A stretch of DNA of 64,000 bases. It comes from Gnetum montanum (taxonomy: Eukaryota; Streptophyta; Gnetopsida; Gnetales; Gnetaceae). The notes below the pieces were generated by a model. The model was not told the origin of the DNA, did not search any database, and saw only the letters and a list, made by a program, of their open reading frames with translations. Shown piece by piece: positions 46,561-57,311 of the stretch. The translations under genes were made by a program, and so were the position numbers. Numbering within the stretch: position 1 is the stretch's first letter; each line of letters starts with the position of its first letter. The stretch spans positions 404,045 through 468,044 of the forward strand of contig MNCI01023592.1 in NCBI GenBank assembly GCA_015680685.1, given 5' to 3'.

Positions 46561-47378
46561 TCTGACATTGGGGCTAATAAGTGATGTCAAATACCTGACA
46601 TTGCCTCATCTAGACCTCACCTATAAATGCTGTACTTGGGCTTCTGGATGAGATAGTTTTTGCACATCTTAGAAATAGTTTTTTTTTTTAAGTTTCTTTT
46701 CTTTCTATTATTTCCAATGCATGCCTACAGTATGATGTTTGTAATTGTATGGCACCTTTGTTTCAATTTGATGTATTTGGACATGTTACATGACTGGCAA
46801 TAAAGATCGAGATTCTTCCATCATTGTAGCATCCACTTAGATTAATATTCTTGCTTTAATTATTATTACTTGAATTATTAAATGCTTTCTTTAGTTAAAC
46901 ATTTCCATTTAGTGTTATTTACTGTTCCTATTGTTAAGTGGAATGTGTATGCCTTAATCACAAGCATTTAAGTGTAAATACTTGGTCGCTTAGAGGTATA
47001 TAGCTTAGCACAACTAGTGAGGTATACTTGGTAAACCCAAAAGTAGCTCCACAAAATCCAAGACATGTATGCACGGTTAAGAGTGGGTATCATCACAATA
47101 GGCTAATTTAGACTTTATTTTTCATTGTTCATTAGTTAATAAATTTATCTCTTTCTGGCACCAGGAGTAGCATAGAGTTAGGAAATATCATACGCCTCAC
47201 TTTGGACTAAACCATACATGACAAAGCTACCACTAGTCCAAGTGGGAAGATAGTGAACTATGATCAAAGCATAACAATTTAGATGCCACAACTAGTCCCA
47301 TTCATAGAATTTGATTGGATCATGCATGAACACTTGTGATTTGTATGGTTGAGCATAGGGGTACCTTGCTACTTATCA
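46561..47378 (+). repeat. Element C 5' LTR (5' end truncated)
   Basis: It is collinear with 53543-54324 and ends CTACTTATCA. About 85 bp present at the start of the 3' LTR are missing. A TATA-like CTATAAATGC lies at 46621. Confidence 0.85.
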
Positions 47379-47379
47379 T

Positions 47380-47398
47380 TGACACCATTGCTGAGGAT
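47380..47398 (+). promoter_or_regulatory. Primer-binding site of element C (tRNA-Asp type)
   Basis: TGACACCATTGCTGAGGAT lies one base after the LTR. Its five differences from the tRNA-Asp complement are all C-to-T or G-to-A. Confidence 0.75.
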
Positions 47399-47502
47399 GG
47401 TGCTAGTTATCTAGATTAGCTATATTATACGAGATTGTTGTAAAGGAATTAATGATATATCCTTCAAAAGCTATTGACTCACACACATCATAAACCAAGA
47501 AC

Positions 47503-49258
47503 AATGTCTCTCTCATATAGAAGTGACTATGCATTGTATAGCGGACACATTCATTAGAGAACTAACGAGATATATGATGAAGAAAATTAGAGTGATCAAC
47601 CTTATGCGGGGGTTTCTTATGATCATGACCACCGTGATGACACTCAAAGACTACATTCACCTAAGCAAAGCAATCTTAGAGGAGATAATGTAGGTCCTAA
47701 ACTAGGGGAGGCCTTAAGGCCTAAGACCTCCTCAAAACCCAAAAATGATAAATCAAGGGACCCTAAGGAACACTATAGAAGACATGGCAATGCTTACAGT
47801 TCCTCATCTTCCTCTTCCTCTTTCCCTTCAATGTCTAGTTCTAATGAAGATGAATGTAGATATAGAGATAGAGCTCCATTAAAGGGTCAGACTAAAAACT
47901 TGAATCAAACCCACGGGAAAAGTTAAAGAAGTCACCATGAACATCGAAACTTCCCTCACAATTTGTTTGGTAATGATGAACCCTTGTTGGCCACTAAGAG
48001 CCAAATGCATATCATAGAGACCATTAAGATATCTCATAGGCATCGCAAAAAGAGTTATCTACCTAAGCTTGACATGAATAATATTTTGAAATTTGTAGGA
48101 GGCTATGATTTAGATCCATAACATCATTTACAAGCCTTCCATGATGCATGTGCTAACTACAAAATTGAGAGTGGATGGAAAAAGCTTAAGCTCTTTCCTA
48201 GGACACTAATTAATAGAGCCAAAGTGTGGTATCGACCGTTGAAACCAAATTCAATCCACCGATGGTCTACAATGTTGGACATTTTCAATGAAAGATACCA
48301 AACCTATAAAAGAGTGTCCAACCTGAGGAGACAAATCCAAAAGTGGAAACAAGAACAACATGAACCATTGGACATGGTCTTAAATAGATATTATGCCTTA
48401 CTAAATTGATGCCCATGCCATGGTTTCTCCGAGGAAGAGCAACTTTACGACATTGTAGATGAGCTTCATAGTGAAACAAGGGTGATCCTTAGGATTTATT
48501 CCCTAGGGGAACTATATGAGCTCCAAGCTCATCAAGTCAAAGAGATAATAGAAAGTATGACAAAAGAAGAAGAAGAAATGTGTAAATGGAAGAATGTCAA
48601 AAAACATCAATGGGACCCAACTCTTCAATCGAAGGAGGTCCAAATTTATGGTAAGGGAAATGAAACCACCTTTGATAGGGCGATTCTACAACAAAATTTA
48701 TAGACAGAGGAGTCTATTGACGATCTAGAAGCAAAATTCAATAGGATTTCTAAATGGATAAAATAAAAGATAATAAATCTTGTTGAAACGGTCACAGTGA
48801 ATATTATGTAACACAAACTAGACGATCATAATCAACAAAGGACACATAACCGAGAAACAGTTAGGAATACTTTTCAGCAAACAAGAAAAGTGGCTGATGA
48901 AAGTGAGTCTAAAGACTTCATCATAGACGAAGATGATGGATGTAACCTATGCATATATGACCACCCAAAGGGCCAGTGCCTGATATTGTTGCATCTACAA
49001 GAGTATTGGGAAAGAGCCTTAAATTCAAAGCTTGTGCAAAAGCACATGCTCGGGAGACTTCCTCTCCCACAAGATAATTATAGACAATCCCATAATCGAT
49101 CATACCATCCTAGGGGGACTTAAGACTAGCCTCAACATGGTCCTCAACTATAGTGGCAACAACCACAATTGTGGGGGAGGCCACCACCACATCAGCCAGA
49201 TCTGTCAAAAACACATGACTATTATGTTCAACATTCTATTTCTCCAACCAGTTTGGCA
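47503..49258 (+). pseudogene. Ty3/gypsy gag, element C
   Basis: It starts at ATG 47503 (M-S-L-S-Y-R), with an S/R-rich N-terminus including a poly-Ser run (about 47800-47830). The capsid part reads L-D-M-N-N-I, G-G-Y-D-L-D, L-Q-A-F-H-D-A-C, L-F-P-R-T-L, V-W-Y-R-P-L, W-S-T-M-L-D-I-F-N-E-R-Y-Q-T-Y, W-K-Q-E-Q-H-E-P-L-D and G-F-S-E-E-E-Q-L. Near 48940-48980 is a knuckle C-N-L-C-I-Y-D-H-P-K-G-Q-C, spacing CX2CX3HX4C, one residue shorter than the classical CCHC. A few stops interrupt it. It runs into the N gap. Confidence 0.85.
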
Positions 49259-50015
49259 NNNNNNNNNNNNNNNNNNNNNNNNNNNNNNNNNNNNNNNNNN
49301 NNNNNNNNNNNNNNNNNNNNNNNNNNNNNNNNNNNNNNNNNNNNNNNNNNNNNNNNNNNNNNNNNNNNNNNNNNNNNNNNNNNNNNNNNNNNNNNNNNNN
49401 NNNNNNNNNNNNNNNNNNNNNNNNNNNNNNNNNNNNNNNNNNNNNNNNNNNNNNNNNNNNNNNNNNNNNNNNNNNNNNNNNNNNNNNNNNNNNNNNNNNN
49501 NNNNNNNNNNNNNNNNNNNNNNNNNNNNNNNNNNNNNNNNNNNNNNNNNNNNNNNNNNNNNNNNNNNNNNNNNNNNNNNNNNNNNNNNNNNNNNNNNNNN
49601 NNNNNNNNNNNNNNNNNNNNNNNNNNNNNNNNNNNNNNNNNNNNNNNNNNNNNNNNNNNNNNNNNNNNNNNNNNNNNNNNNNNNNNNNNNNNNNNNNNNN
49701 NNNNNNNNNNNNNNNNNNNNNNNNNNNNNNNNNNNNNNNNNNNNNNNNNNNNNNNNNNNNNNNNNNNNNNNNNNNNNNNNNNNNNNNNNNNNNNNNNNNN
49801 NNNNNNNNNNNNNNNNNNNNNNNNNNNNNNNNNNNNNNNNNNNNNNNNNNNNNNNNNNNNNNNNNNNNNNNNNNNNNNNNNNNNNNNNNNNNNNNNNNNN
49901 NNNNNNNNNNNNNNNNNNNNNNNNNNNNNNNNNNNNNNNNNNNNNNNNNNNNNNNNNNNNNNNNNNNNNNNNNNNNNNNNNNNNNNNNNNNNNNNNNNNN
50001 NNNNNNNNNNNNNNN
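49259..50015. other. Assembly gap (757 N)
   Basis: A run of undetermined bases. Open frames drawn through it are meaningless. Confidence 1.
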
Positions 50016-50138
50016 TTGTTGCAAATTTTTTTCTTGTGACTTAGACCTCTACACCTCCATCTTCCACTTGCAATATCTAGCTCTCTAACGCTTCAATTTT
50101 TGTACTATTTGAATCTATCTAGACCTAGAGTATTCACC

Positions 50139-50153
50139 TTAGTTGTGGGGGGG
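50139..50153 (+). promoter_or_regulatory. Internal polypurine-tract-like sequence in element C
   Basis: TTAGTTGTGGGGGGG repeats the core of C's 3' polypurine tract (TTAGTTGTGGGGG at 53445-53456) but is not followed by an LTR. Confidence 0.4.
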
Positions 50154-50520
50154 TACATGCATGCAAAATTTACGTTAATTTGTTAAAATTTTCTATTGCC
50201 CAGAAGGTATTCTAAGGGTAAGAATTTTAAAAATTGTAGGACTTATAATGAAAAATCATTACCGATAACTCCATACATCCAATTTTTCTAACCCTCACGC
50301 CTAAAACCATTATTTTAAGCCACATATAATGAAAAAGAAACTAGTTGCAATGGGTCGTAGAAGGGATAGATAATTTTGAAATATTTTTCTTGAAAATTTT
50401 CCTAACCCTACAATCATATGCATTATGAGCTTAATGAACTAAGGTTCTGAGTAAGGTATGAGTTGATAGATGATAATAAACATCACCTTGGTAACACTTG
50501 GTTTTTGTTTAATTACAGAT

Positions 50521-53215
50521 GGCCCCAAAAAGAGGTGCTTAGGATGAACCCTCATAGAGAGTTGGTAAGCACCCACGTGGTGGCCATGGCCAGCAAGGAG
50601 AACAAGTGGAACATGTTGAACAGAAGGCCCAATCTTTCAATATCCATCAAGAGGCCCCTGATATTGGGCAATCAACCCAAGGTAGGTGATAGAAGTACCG
50701 ATGCTTGAATAGGGACAACGTCTCATGTTACCTTCTAATTGCCTTCCTTCCATCCTAAAAAAGTCTACATTGGCCTTGGTCATTATGGAAGTAAACTTTG
50801 GTTTATTCGTGGAATTCACTTTTGAAGCAGTGTAGATGCAACTCAAAGTGTCCTCATTGTGGCCGATCCTGTTTGACAGTGGTGAATGGTACCTGGGGAA
50901 ATTCTATCAATTTTGGCACAATAAGGACAAGGGTACCACTGTGAATATCTATGGGGTGAATGTCTCGTATGAAGTCAAAGATATAGCTGCAGCTCTCAAC
51001 CTACCCAATAAAGGAGCCAAGGTTGCTCACTTGTCTACTAGATTCAACCTTGAAATGAAGAGACTGTGGCTAAAGCGGGTGTATAGTAAAGAAGATAAAT
51101 CATACCATGAGCTAACCTTAGAAGAGAGAACTTACTTCAAGATTGGGACATACCACCTATTTTCCACCAAAGGGCTCAATTACATCTCCACTTATGCAGC
51201 TAGGGGAAGTGTCATTTTAATGGAAAAAATTTTAGTTAACCTTCCTTAATACTATTTCATAGAAATCCAGTGGTGGTTTGAAGAAACAAAATCAAGGAGA
51301 ATAACACTTTCGTTTCCCTGTTTGATCATAAAGCTATGCAAGCACATAAGAATCTTAGGATATACTAATGATATTCTTCAAAAGGTTTAGCATGCCTCCT
51401 TTGTAGAGCTCCTCAAAATTGCAGCACTAAGAAAAGAGTTTGGTGAGGAGTAAGAAGTTAAAAAGGGGACAGAAGCAATAATGGAAATGCAAGAAGAGCT
51501 AGAGCAATGCCCAAAAGCACAAGCTTCGTCGTTGCCATCATAAGATTATAGATCGTCAATGAGCTGCTTGCAAAGAATTGTTGAGACTGTCAGCTAGGGG
51601 AGCAGGGATGGGGCTAATCTCGTTTGGGTTATGGATGATGCTATACGGCCCACCATATCAGTTGATCTAACAAGGGCACAGATCTCAATTTAGTTAGGAG
51701 GAGGGGAATTCCAATGGTCATGCTAGATCTCTCAGAATTCTACATCCTTTTTAGGTCACTTTAGAGACTGGATAAGGTCTCACAGTCATGGTGCTACAAC
51801 ATGATGATGCAGTAGGTGTAGTAGAGGTGATCACTGATCACATCAAGGAAACATTCAATGTTCCTGTTGCCTCTGTCCAATCTAGCAGGGGCAACAGATG
51901 CACAAATGCTAGCTGGAACCTCAATGACTCTTGTGGTACATGAGGATGTACTTGATCATTTGTTGTAGAAAGGTCAAGAGATGACCACTTTGTTCGACAT
52001 CCCCAGCGATGTCACTATAGCACAATTAGACCTCATCATTGCAAAAGGAAAGTTGCTCATGGCTAAGGTCAGGGTTGAGCATGTAGAAGTTGAGGTGCAA
52101 AGATTGTAAGAAGAGGTAGCTACCCTACATGCTGAATGATAGAATCCTGCTCGTTTCATTACACCAGACCAACTAGAGCAGTTTCGGATGGAGGAACTTA
52201 CCAAGCTAGAAAAGGAGAGAGCAGTTATAGAGTAAGTAAAGGAGATGGTGATTTGGAATGCCTCCACTATAGATGTGCAAACTCATGCACATAAAAAGGC
52301 ATTGACTGCTGTTGAAGAAGAAAACAATCAACTTGCTAAAGAGAATGCCTAGTTGACCATAGTGGAAAAGCAAAAGAACATCTTGAAAGAGAGTGTCCAC
52401 TAGTTGAGGGAACAACTAGTGAGGATCAACCAAGATATGAGTCAATTGGCCTAAGAAGATAGAACACTCTCTATGGAGGAGATACATGCTATTCGTCGTA
52501 AGAAAACAATCGAGATTAGTGTGTGGCAAAATGAGGCTAGAAAAATTAGAAGTTAAAAAAATACTTCTGAGACCAAGTTGGCATGTACAAGAAAATTAAT
52601 GAGAAGGAAATCAAGATGGCCAAGGCCCACATCAACTCCTTGGCAACACAAAATTTTCAATGGTAGGCCATTTTGGATAGTTATGCCATAGTCCAATAAG
52701 CAGAAGTTAAAAATAAGGACCTGTAGATAGAAGATTTAAAAGAATACATGGTGTCGGCTAACCTTAGATATGCCAACCTTGCCATGTTAACAACAAGTTG
52801 TCCCAGAAGTGAGTTGGAGAAGTAAGTGGCAACCACCTACGCACTGTATGAGAAGGAGTTTGTGGATTGAAAGGATGCGTTGCAAAAGTTACAAGTGGCA
52901 AACTCAAAATTAGAGGTGGTCAAAGCTAGCTACTAGGGATAGAAAGATGTAGCCTCGAACCAAGCTTGAAGATTGACAAACTATCATGAGCTAAAGGATA
53001 AAGCTAAGGCCTTCAAGGAGGAACGATGGTAGTTCACAGCTTGATACATTAAGGCAAATTAGATGTTTTCGCAATTTACCATGTCCTTGGGATGTATCGA
53101 TGCTAGCACACATTAGTACAATAGCCTAGACGATGCATGACCCAAGGATGAAGGAGGAAAAATTGCAGGCCTTTCTCAACCATTACAAGTTCTAGTGGCC
53201 TAATGATAAAGGGAA
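50521..53215 (+). pseudogene. Extra ORF of element C (plant transposon-type domain plus coiled coil)
   Basis: An ATG directly after TTAATTACAG (50521) begins M-A-P-K-R-G. The best open stretch, 50836-51249, contains F-Y-Q-F-W-H-N-K-D-K-G, V-N-I-Y-G-V-N-V-S-Y-E, I-A-A-A-L-N-L-P-N-K-G and Y-F-K-I-G-T-Y-H-L-F-S-T-K. I recognise this as like the 'putative plant transposon protein' domain of Athila-type extra ORFs. From about 51980 to 53100 the sequence is rich in E, K, Q, L and A with heptad-like spacing, suggesting a long coiled coil. Very many in-frame TAG codons fall where Gln would fit. The position between the (missing) pol and the 3' LTR matches the env-like/extra ORF slot. Its function is unknown. 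Confidence 0.6.
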
Positions 53216-53443
53216 GTGACCAATGGAAGGGCCACCACCTTTGGGCACTACATGAGCCTCCCAGTCTTGTTTTGTCTTGTCTTATTTTGTAATAATGTGT
53301 CCCATTTTGTACTACACCACTGTGGCATGCGAAGAGTTAGTTATTTTGTCCATCGTTGGAATTAGTCAATAATCCCATACTTGCCCAATATTTTGTAAAA
53401 GACTTGTTTATCATCTTTGTTTAACTTGGGGATGAGTTTTCAT

Positions 53444-53458
53444 TTAGTTGTGGGGGTA
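53444..53458 (+). promoter_or_regulatory. Polypurine tract of element C
   Basis: TTTAGTTGTGGGGGTA lies immediately before the LTR start TGATGAGATG. Confidence 0.75.
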
Positions 53459-54324
53459 TGATGAGATGTAATTTGATAGGCCTTAACATTGGATACATGA
53501 CATTGAAGCCTTAACGTCGTGTACCCAATGTCGAGGCTAGTAAGCGACGTCATATACTTGACGTCGCCTCATCTAGACCTCGCCAATAAATATTGCACTT
53601 GGGCTTCTAGATGAGACAATTTTTGCACATCTTAGAAATATATATTTTTTAGTTTCTTTTCTTTCTATTATTCTTAGTGCATGCCTGCATTATGATGTTT
53701 GTAATTGTACAACACCTTTATTCGAGTGTGACGTACTTGGACATGTTACATGACTAGCAATAAAGATTGAGATTACTTCCATCATTACAGCATCCATGTA
53801 GATTAATATTATTGCTTTAATTATTTAATGCTTTCTTTAGTTAATAATTTTCATTTATTGTTATTTACTATTCCTATTGTTAAGTGGAATGTGTAAGCCT
53901 TAATCATGAGCATTTAAGTGTAAATATTTGGTCGCCTATAGCTGTATAGTTTGGCACAACCAGTGACATATACTTGGTAAACCTAGAATTAGCTCCATGA
54001 AGTCCAAGACATGTATGAATGGTTAAGAGTAGATATCATCGTCATAGGCTAATTTGGGCTTTATTTTTCATTATTCATTAGTTAATCAATATAGCTCTTT
54101 TGTTCACTAAGAGTAGCATAGAGTTAGAAAATATCATACGCCTCACTTTGGACTAAAGCATATGTGACAAAGCTACCACTAGTCCAAGTGGAAAGATAGT
54201 GAACTACAATCAAAGCATAACGATCTAGATGCCACAACTAGTCCCATCCATCGAATTCGACCGGATCATGCATGAACACTTGTGATTTGTATGGTTGAGC
54301 ATAGAGGTACCTCATTGCTCATCA
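53459..54324 (+). repeat. Element C 3' LTR (complete)
   Basis: The 866-bp LTR starts TGATGAGATG and ends TGCTCATCA, with 7-bp perfect inverted ends TGATGAG/CTCATCA. It is collinear with 46561-47378. U3 contains repeated GACGTC-like and ACATTG/GACATTG motifs (53475-53570). A decayed TATA (CAATAAATATTG) lies at about 53584. Confidence 0.9.
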
Positions 54325-54951
54325 ACTATTGTACCTGAGGATGGCAATGTGTGGCAATAAAGATGAACTTTTTGATAAACCTTGTGGCACTTTGGCTGGA
54401 TTAAATATTTTATTTGTGCATTTAATATTTCATGCAGTTTCTTTTAATGCTTACAATAATTAAGCTAATTAAGGAATTAAGCTAGCTAGGTTAAATAGCA
54501 ATTAATTAAGCACATAAGTACAACCGCTTCGAGCATGCGAATGACGCTTAGTAATCCCAATAACGCTTAATGTTTGGTAACCTAGTAGAGTTATATGTGT
54601 TCAAGATGTGTACAGAAAGTGGGACCAAATGGTTATGTTAGGATTAGTTAGAAATTAGTTAGTTAGTTACATTAAATTAGCTATTAAATTACTTCATTTT
54701 CTTCATCCTTTGTTTTAAGCACTCAAAATATAAAACATAAAAATAATAAAAAATCATATGCCTTGATTACACTTAACCATACCTTTGCATATCACAAGTG
54801 TAATTAGGAAGCCAATGAATGATTGTTAGGGTAAGTTCAGTTTCTAGAGACTAGTGTACTGGAAGACATAGAGTCCATGAAATTCAACTAGATCGCGTGT
54901 GAATGCTTAGTGATTCATATGGTTTAGCGTAAGGTTATTTTCCACTCATCA
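54325..54951 (+). repeat. Element B 3' LTR, 3' portion
   Basis: It matches the last approximately 627 bp of B's 5' LTR (about 36335-36962) and ends CCACTCATCA before CAACT. The first approximately 240 bp of the LTR were lost at the other side of element C. Confidence 0.85.
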
Positions 54952-54956
54952 CAACT

Positions 54957-55215
54957 TGAAAATCATACAAGAGAAGGTAAAGCAAAAAGGATTAACTGAT
55001 CACAATAAGAAGAGGAAAAAGAAAAAAGAAACAAGTAAGGATACTCATTAACAAAAAGGGAAAATAGTTGTAGTATAAGAGGTTATAGATTCATATATAA
55101 AGGAGGATGATGAATGTAACATTTGTCAATATGAACATTCAAAGGGCTATGAAATAGCACTAATTTCGGCCTAACACTTTGAAATGAGAATGAATCAAGC
55201 CCTTTCAAACTTTTG
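54957..55215 (+). pseudogene. Element A gag, C-terminal part (continuation of 34743-36091)
   Basis: Joined to 36091, the frame runs on as N-L-K-I-I-Q-E-K. It then shows a K/E-rich stretch and the knuckle remnant C-N-I-C-Q-Y-E-H-S-K-G-Y (about 55117-55152), where the last Cys is Tyr, and ends with M-N-Q-A-L-S-N-F. It aligns with the same gag part in B and C. Element D begins just after it. Confidence 0.8.
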
Positions 55216-55219
55216 GAAG

Positions 55220-56898
55220 GCAAAATTTGACTAAGGCATGGAACTCATGCCCAGCTTGCTCAAGCCAGCTTGCTCACACTGCCAAGCTAGCTTGCCCTGA
55301 GCGTGAGTAACTCTAACATCTTCAAAATCAAGTTACAAATGGTCCACATCTGAGGGTGCAAGCCATCCTCAAGGGCCATTGATTTCCACTCCAAGTTTCA
55401 GCATTTGGGAATTCAAATTTCAAGATAAATTGGTCACATTTTCACACTCACACTGTCACTCATGCTAAGGTCACGCTGGTAGCATGAGTGCAGCGTGAGA
55501 AACTCTAAAAGCCCAAAAAATCAATCAAAATGACTTATTTCCAAGGTGCAAGTCATCCTCAGAGTTGATCGTCGACAAAATTCAAGTCCCAACCTCCAGA
55601 ATTCCAAGATTTCAAGTCCAAAATTGTAAGTTTCTACAGCTCACGCTGTGGTCACGCTGGACTTGAAATCTGCAGCGTGAGTCCGGCGTGAGCTGCCAAA
55701 AGAGGCCCAAAACAAGTCACTCTCAAGCTCAGTTTTGACTTGTAGATCAGTCTCAGGGTCAAACACAGTTAGGCAATCATTGCACTTTAAAAAAAGATTT
55801 CAAAAATAAAAATTTGATGTGAAATATGTCATTTTTGGCTCACTCATGCTGAGGTCACACTAGTAGCGTGAGTGTAGCGTGAGTACTACTCACGCTCGAT
55901 CAAAAGCATGCCAAACTCATGTTGAGGATATGCCAAAACCAAATCAACTCATGCTGGAAGTCCTGGTAAAATAGAGATGCCTCAAACAGCCATAAGACCA
56001 CTCGAATCGATATCCTGCAATAGTCAATTCAAGGATCGAGAAGTTTCAAGTGAGTTGGAGTGAATCTATCTTGTTGTACATTATCATTTTCATTGTAAAT
56101 GTTCATCATTTGTGACCTTGCCAAGCTCTTATGCTCAAAATTATATGTGCTTCCATGAGCATAAGCTAGCTTGAGTAAGCCAACACACGCTGTAAGATAC
56201 AATGCACCTGGTCAAAAATGTAGCTTGCCCACACACGTCCAACTCACACACAACTGTCCATCAAACACGTGTCACTTGATCTATTTTCCTCTCAATTCTC
56301 AGCCATTGATTACATCCATGAGTTCCACATCCAAGCCTAGCCAAACCCTATAAATACCCTATCAATTCACATAAATGGGGTTGGTAATTTTGAAGGTGGA
56401 TGGCCTAGGAAACTTAGGCCAGTAATCCTTGGGCACTCGGGCACACTTGACTCCTAGCATCCAAGCACTTCTAAAACACATCACCCCGGGGCTTGGCGCT
56501 TGACTTGCCATCCACACGTGCAACTACGCTTTGACCGATGCATATCTTTTCTAAGCAATACAATATAGTGCATTTTGCCAGCCATTATATTGTTTACTCT
56601 ATTTTACATTCAGCTCACATTTTGTTTGCAGCATTGTTTATGTATATACTCTGTTTGCATTTCGTACATTACTATTTACATTCCATACATCATTAGTTAC
56701 GATAACCCTAGCACAGGCCATAGTTTACGCTTGGGTGAAGTCCTTAGTTGATTTATGTGCAGAACATCCAAGGCACTCTGCCTTCGTTTCTTTTTCCAGC
56801 TTGCCCTTAGGCGAAGGTAGGGTCAGTTGTGTCTGCCCGACGATCTTTCGATGTTTGTTTTCCCTTCTAGCCTTACATCGATGATTTAGGTCAGTACA
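55220..56898 (+). repeat. Element D 5' LTR (start approximate)
   Basis: The stretch between A gag and a perfect tRNA-Asn-type primer site is taken as the LTR. It ends near GGTCAGTACA. It holds a TATA-like CTATAAATA at 56348-56356 and a U3 array of CACGCTG-type motifs at 55236-55930. No second copy is in the window, so the left boundary is uncertain. Confidence 0.6.
55236..55930. repeat. CTCACGCTG / CAGCGTGAG motif array in the LTR of D
   Basis: The 9-mer and its reverse complement recur many times in both orientations, for example around 55446-55500, 55640-55700 and 55845-55905. Variants CATGCTG, CACACTG and CACGCTA differ mainly by C-to-T or G-to-A. More copies lie in the leader at 57136-57290. 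Confidence 0.8.
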
Positions 56899-56904
56899 GT
56901 AAAT

Positions 56905-56921
56905 TGGCGCTAGAAGGAGGG
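56905..56921 (+). promoter_or_regulatory. Primer-binding site of element D (tRNA-Asn type)
   Basis: TGGCGCTAGAAGGAGGG equals, as I recall it, the complement of the plant tRNA-Asn 3' end (CCCTCCTTCTAGCG plus CCA) at all 17 positions. It contrasts with the decayed primer sites of A, B, C and E. Confidence 0.75.
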
Positions 56922-57311
56922 CCAACCTGCAAAAATTCTTACAAGACTGCAAACCTGCAAAACTTCTACATTGCAGCAAATACTTCAAAACTCTACAACT
57001 CCACCATCACCATCAAAACACAAATAGTGTGCACATGCGGGCTAAACGAGACACATGCCCCTACCACCACCTTCGACTGATCACAATTAGCTTCTCTCAC
57101 CTGCAAGCTTCTTACACGCGCTCTGCTTGAGTTATCCACACAGTCAGCTCACGCTGTCAGCTTACATTTTTTGTCAGCTCATGTTGTCTGTCAGCTCATG
57201 CTGTCACCCTACTCACGCTATCAGGTTATGCTGTTTGTCAGCTCACACTGTCAGCTCACATTGTCAGTTGCTCACGCTCAACTCGTCTAGCCTAGTTTAT
57301 TTACCCTTACT
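56922..57311 (+). other. Leader of element D with CAGCTCACGCTGT tandem motifs
   Basis: No gene. Between about 57136 and 57290 a GTCAGCTCACGCTGT-like unit is repeated roughly nine times in direct orientation, with C-to-T variants. Confidence 0.6.

Larger units (their letters stand above)
46561..54324 (+). mobile_element. Element C: Ty3/gypsy retrotransposon with extra ORF, nested in B's 3' LTR
   Basis: The order is truncated 5' LTR, primer site, gag, 757-bp N gap, extra coiled-coil ORF, polypurine tract and complete 3' LTR. After the 3' LTR the sequence continues inside the LTR of element B (ACTATTGTACCTGAGG..., matching the B LTR interior near 36335), which shows where C inserted. Protease, RT and integrase are not seen. 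They may lie in the gap, be lost, or be collapsed by the assembly. Confidence 0.85.
36092..54951 (+). mobile_element. Element B: Ty3/gypsy (Athila-like) retrotransposon nested in element A
   Basis: B begins TGATGAAGTG after TAACT (36087-36091) and ends CCACTCATCA before CAACT (54952-54956). The gag of element A breaks at the first point and continues in frame at the second. Inside are the 5' LTR, primer site, gag, protease, RT with a caulimovirid-like segment, RNase H, integrase with a solo LTR, a long spacer, and then element C sitting in B's 3' LTR. Without the insertions B would be about 10 kb. All genes carry stops. Confidence 0.85.

Noticed and set aside
49032-50044. Long open frames of 262-335 codons
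   Set aside because: They run through the N gap and have no meaning.
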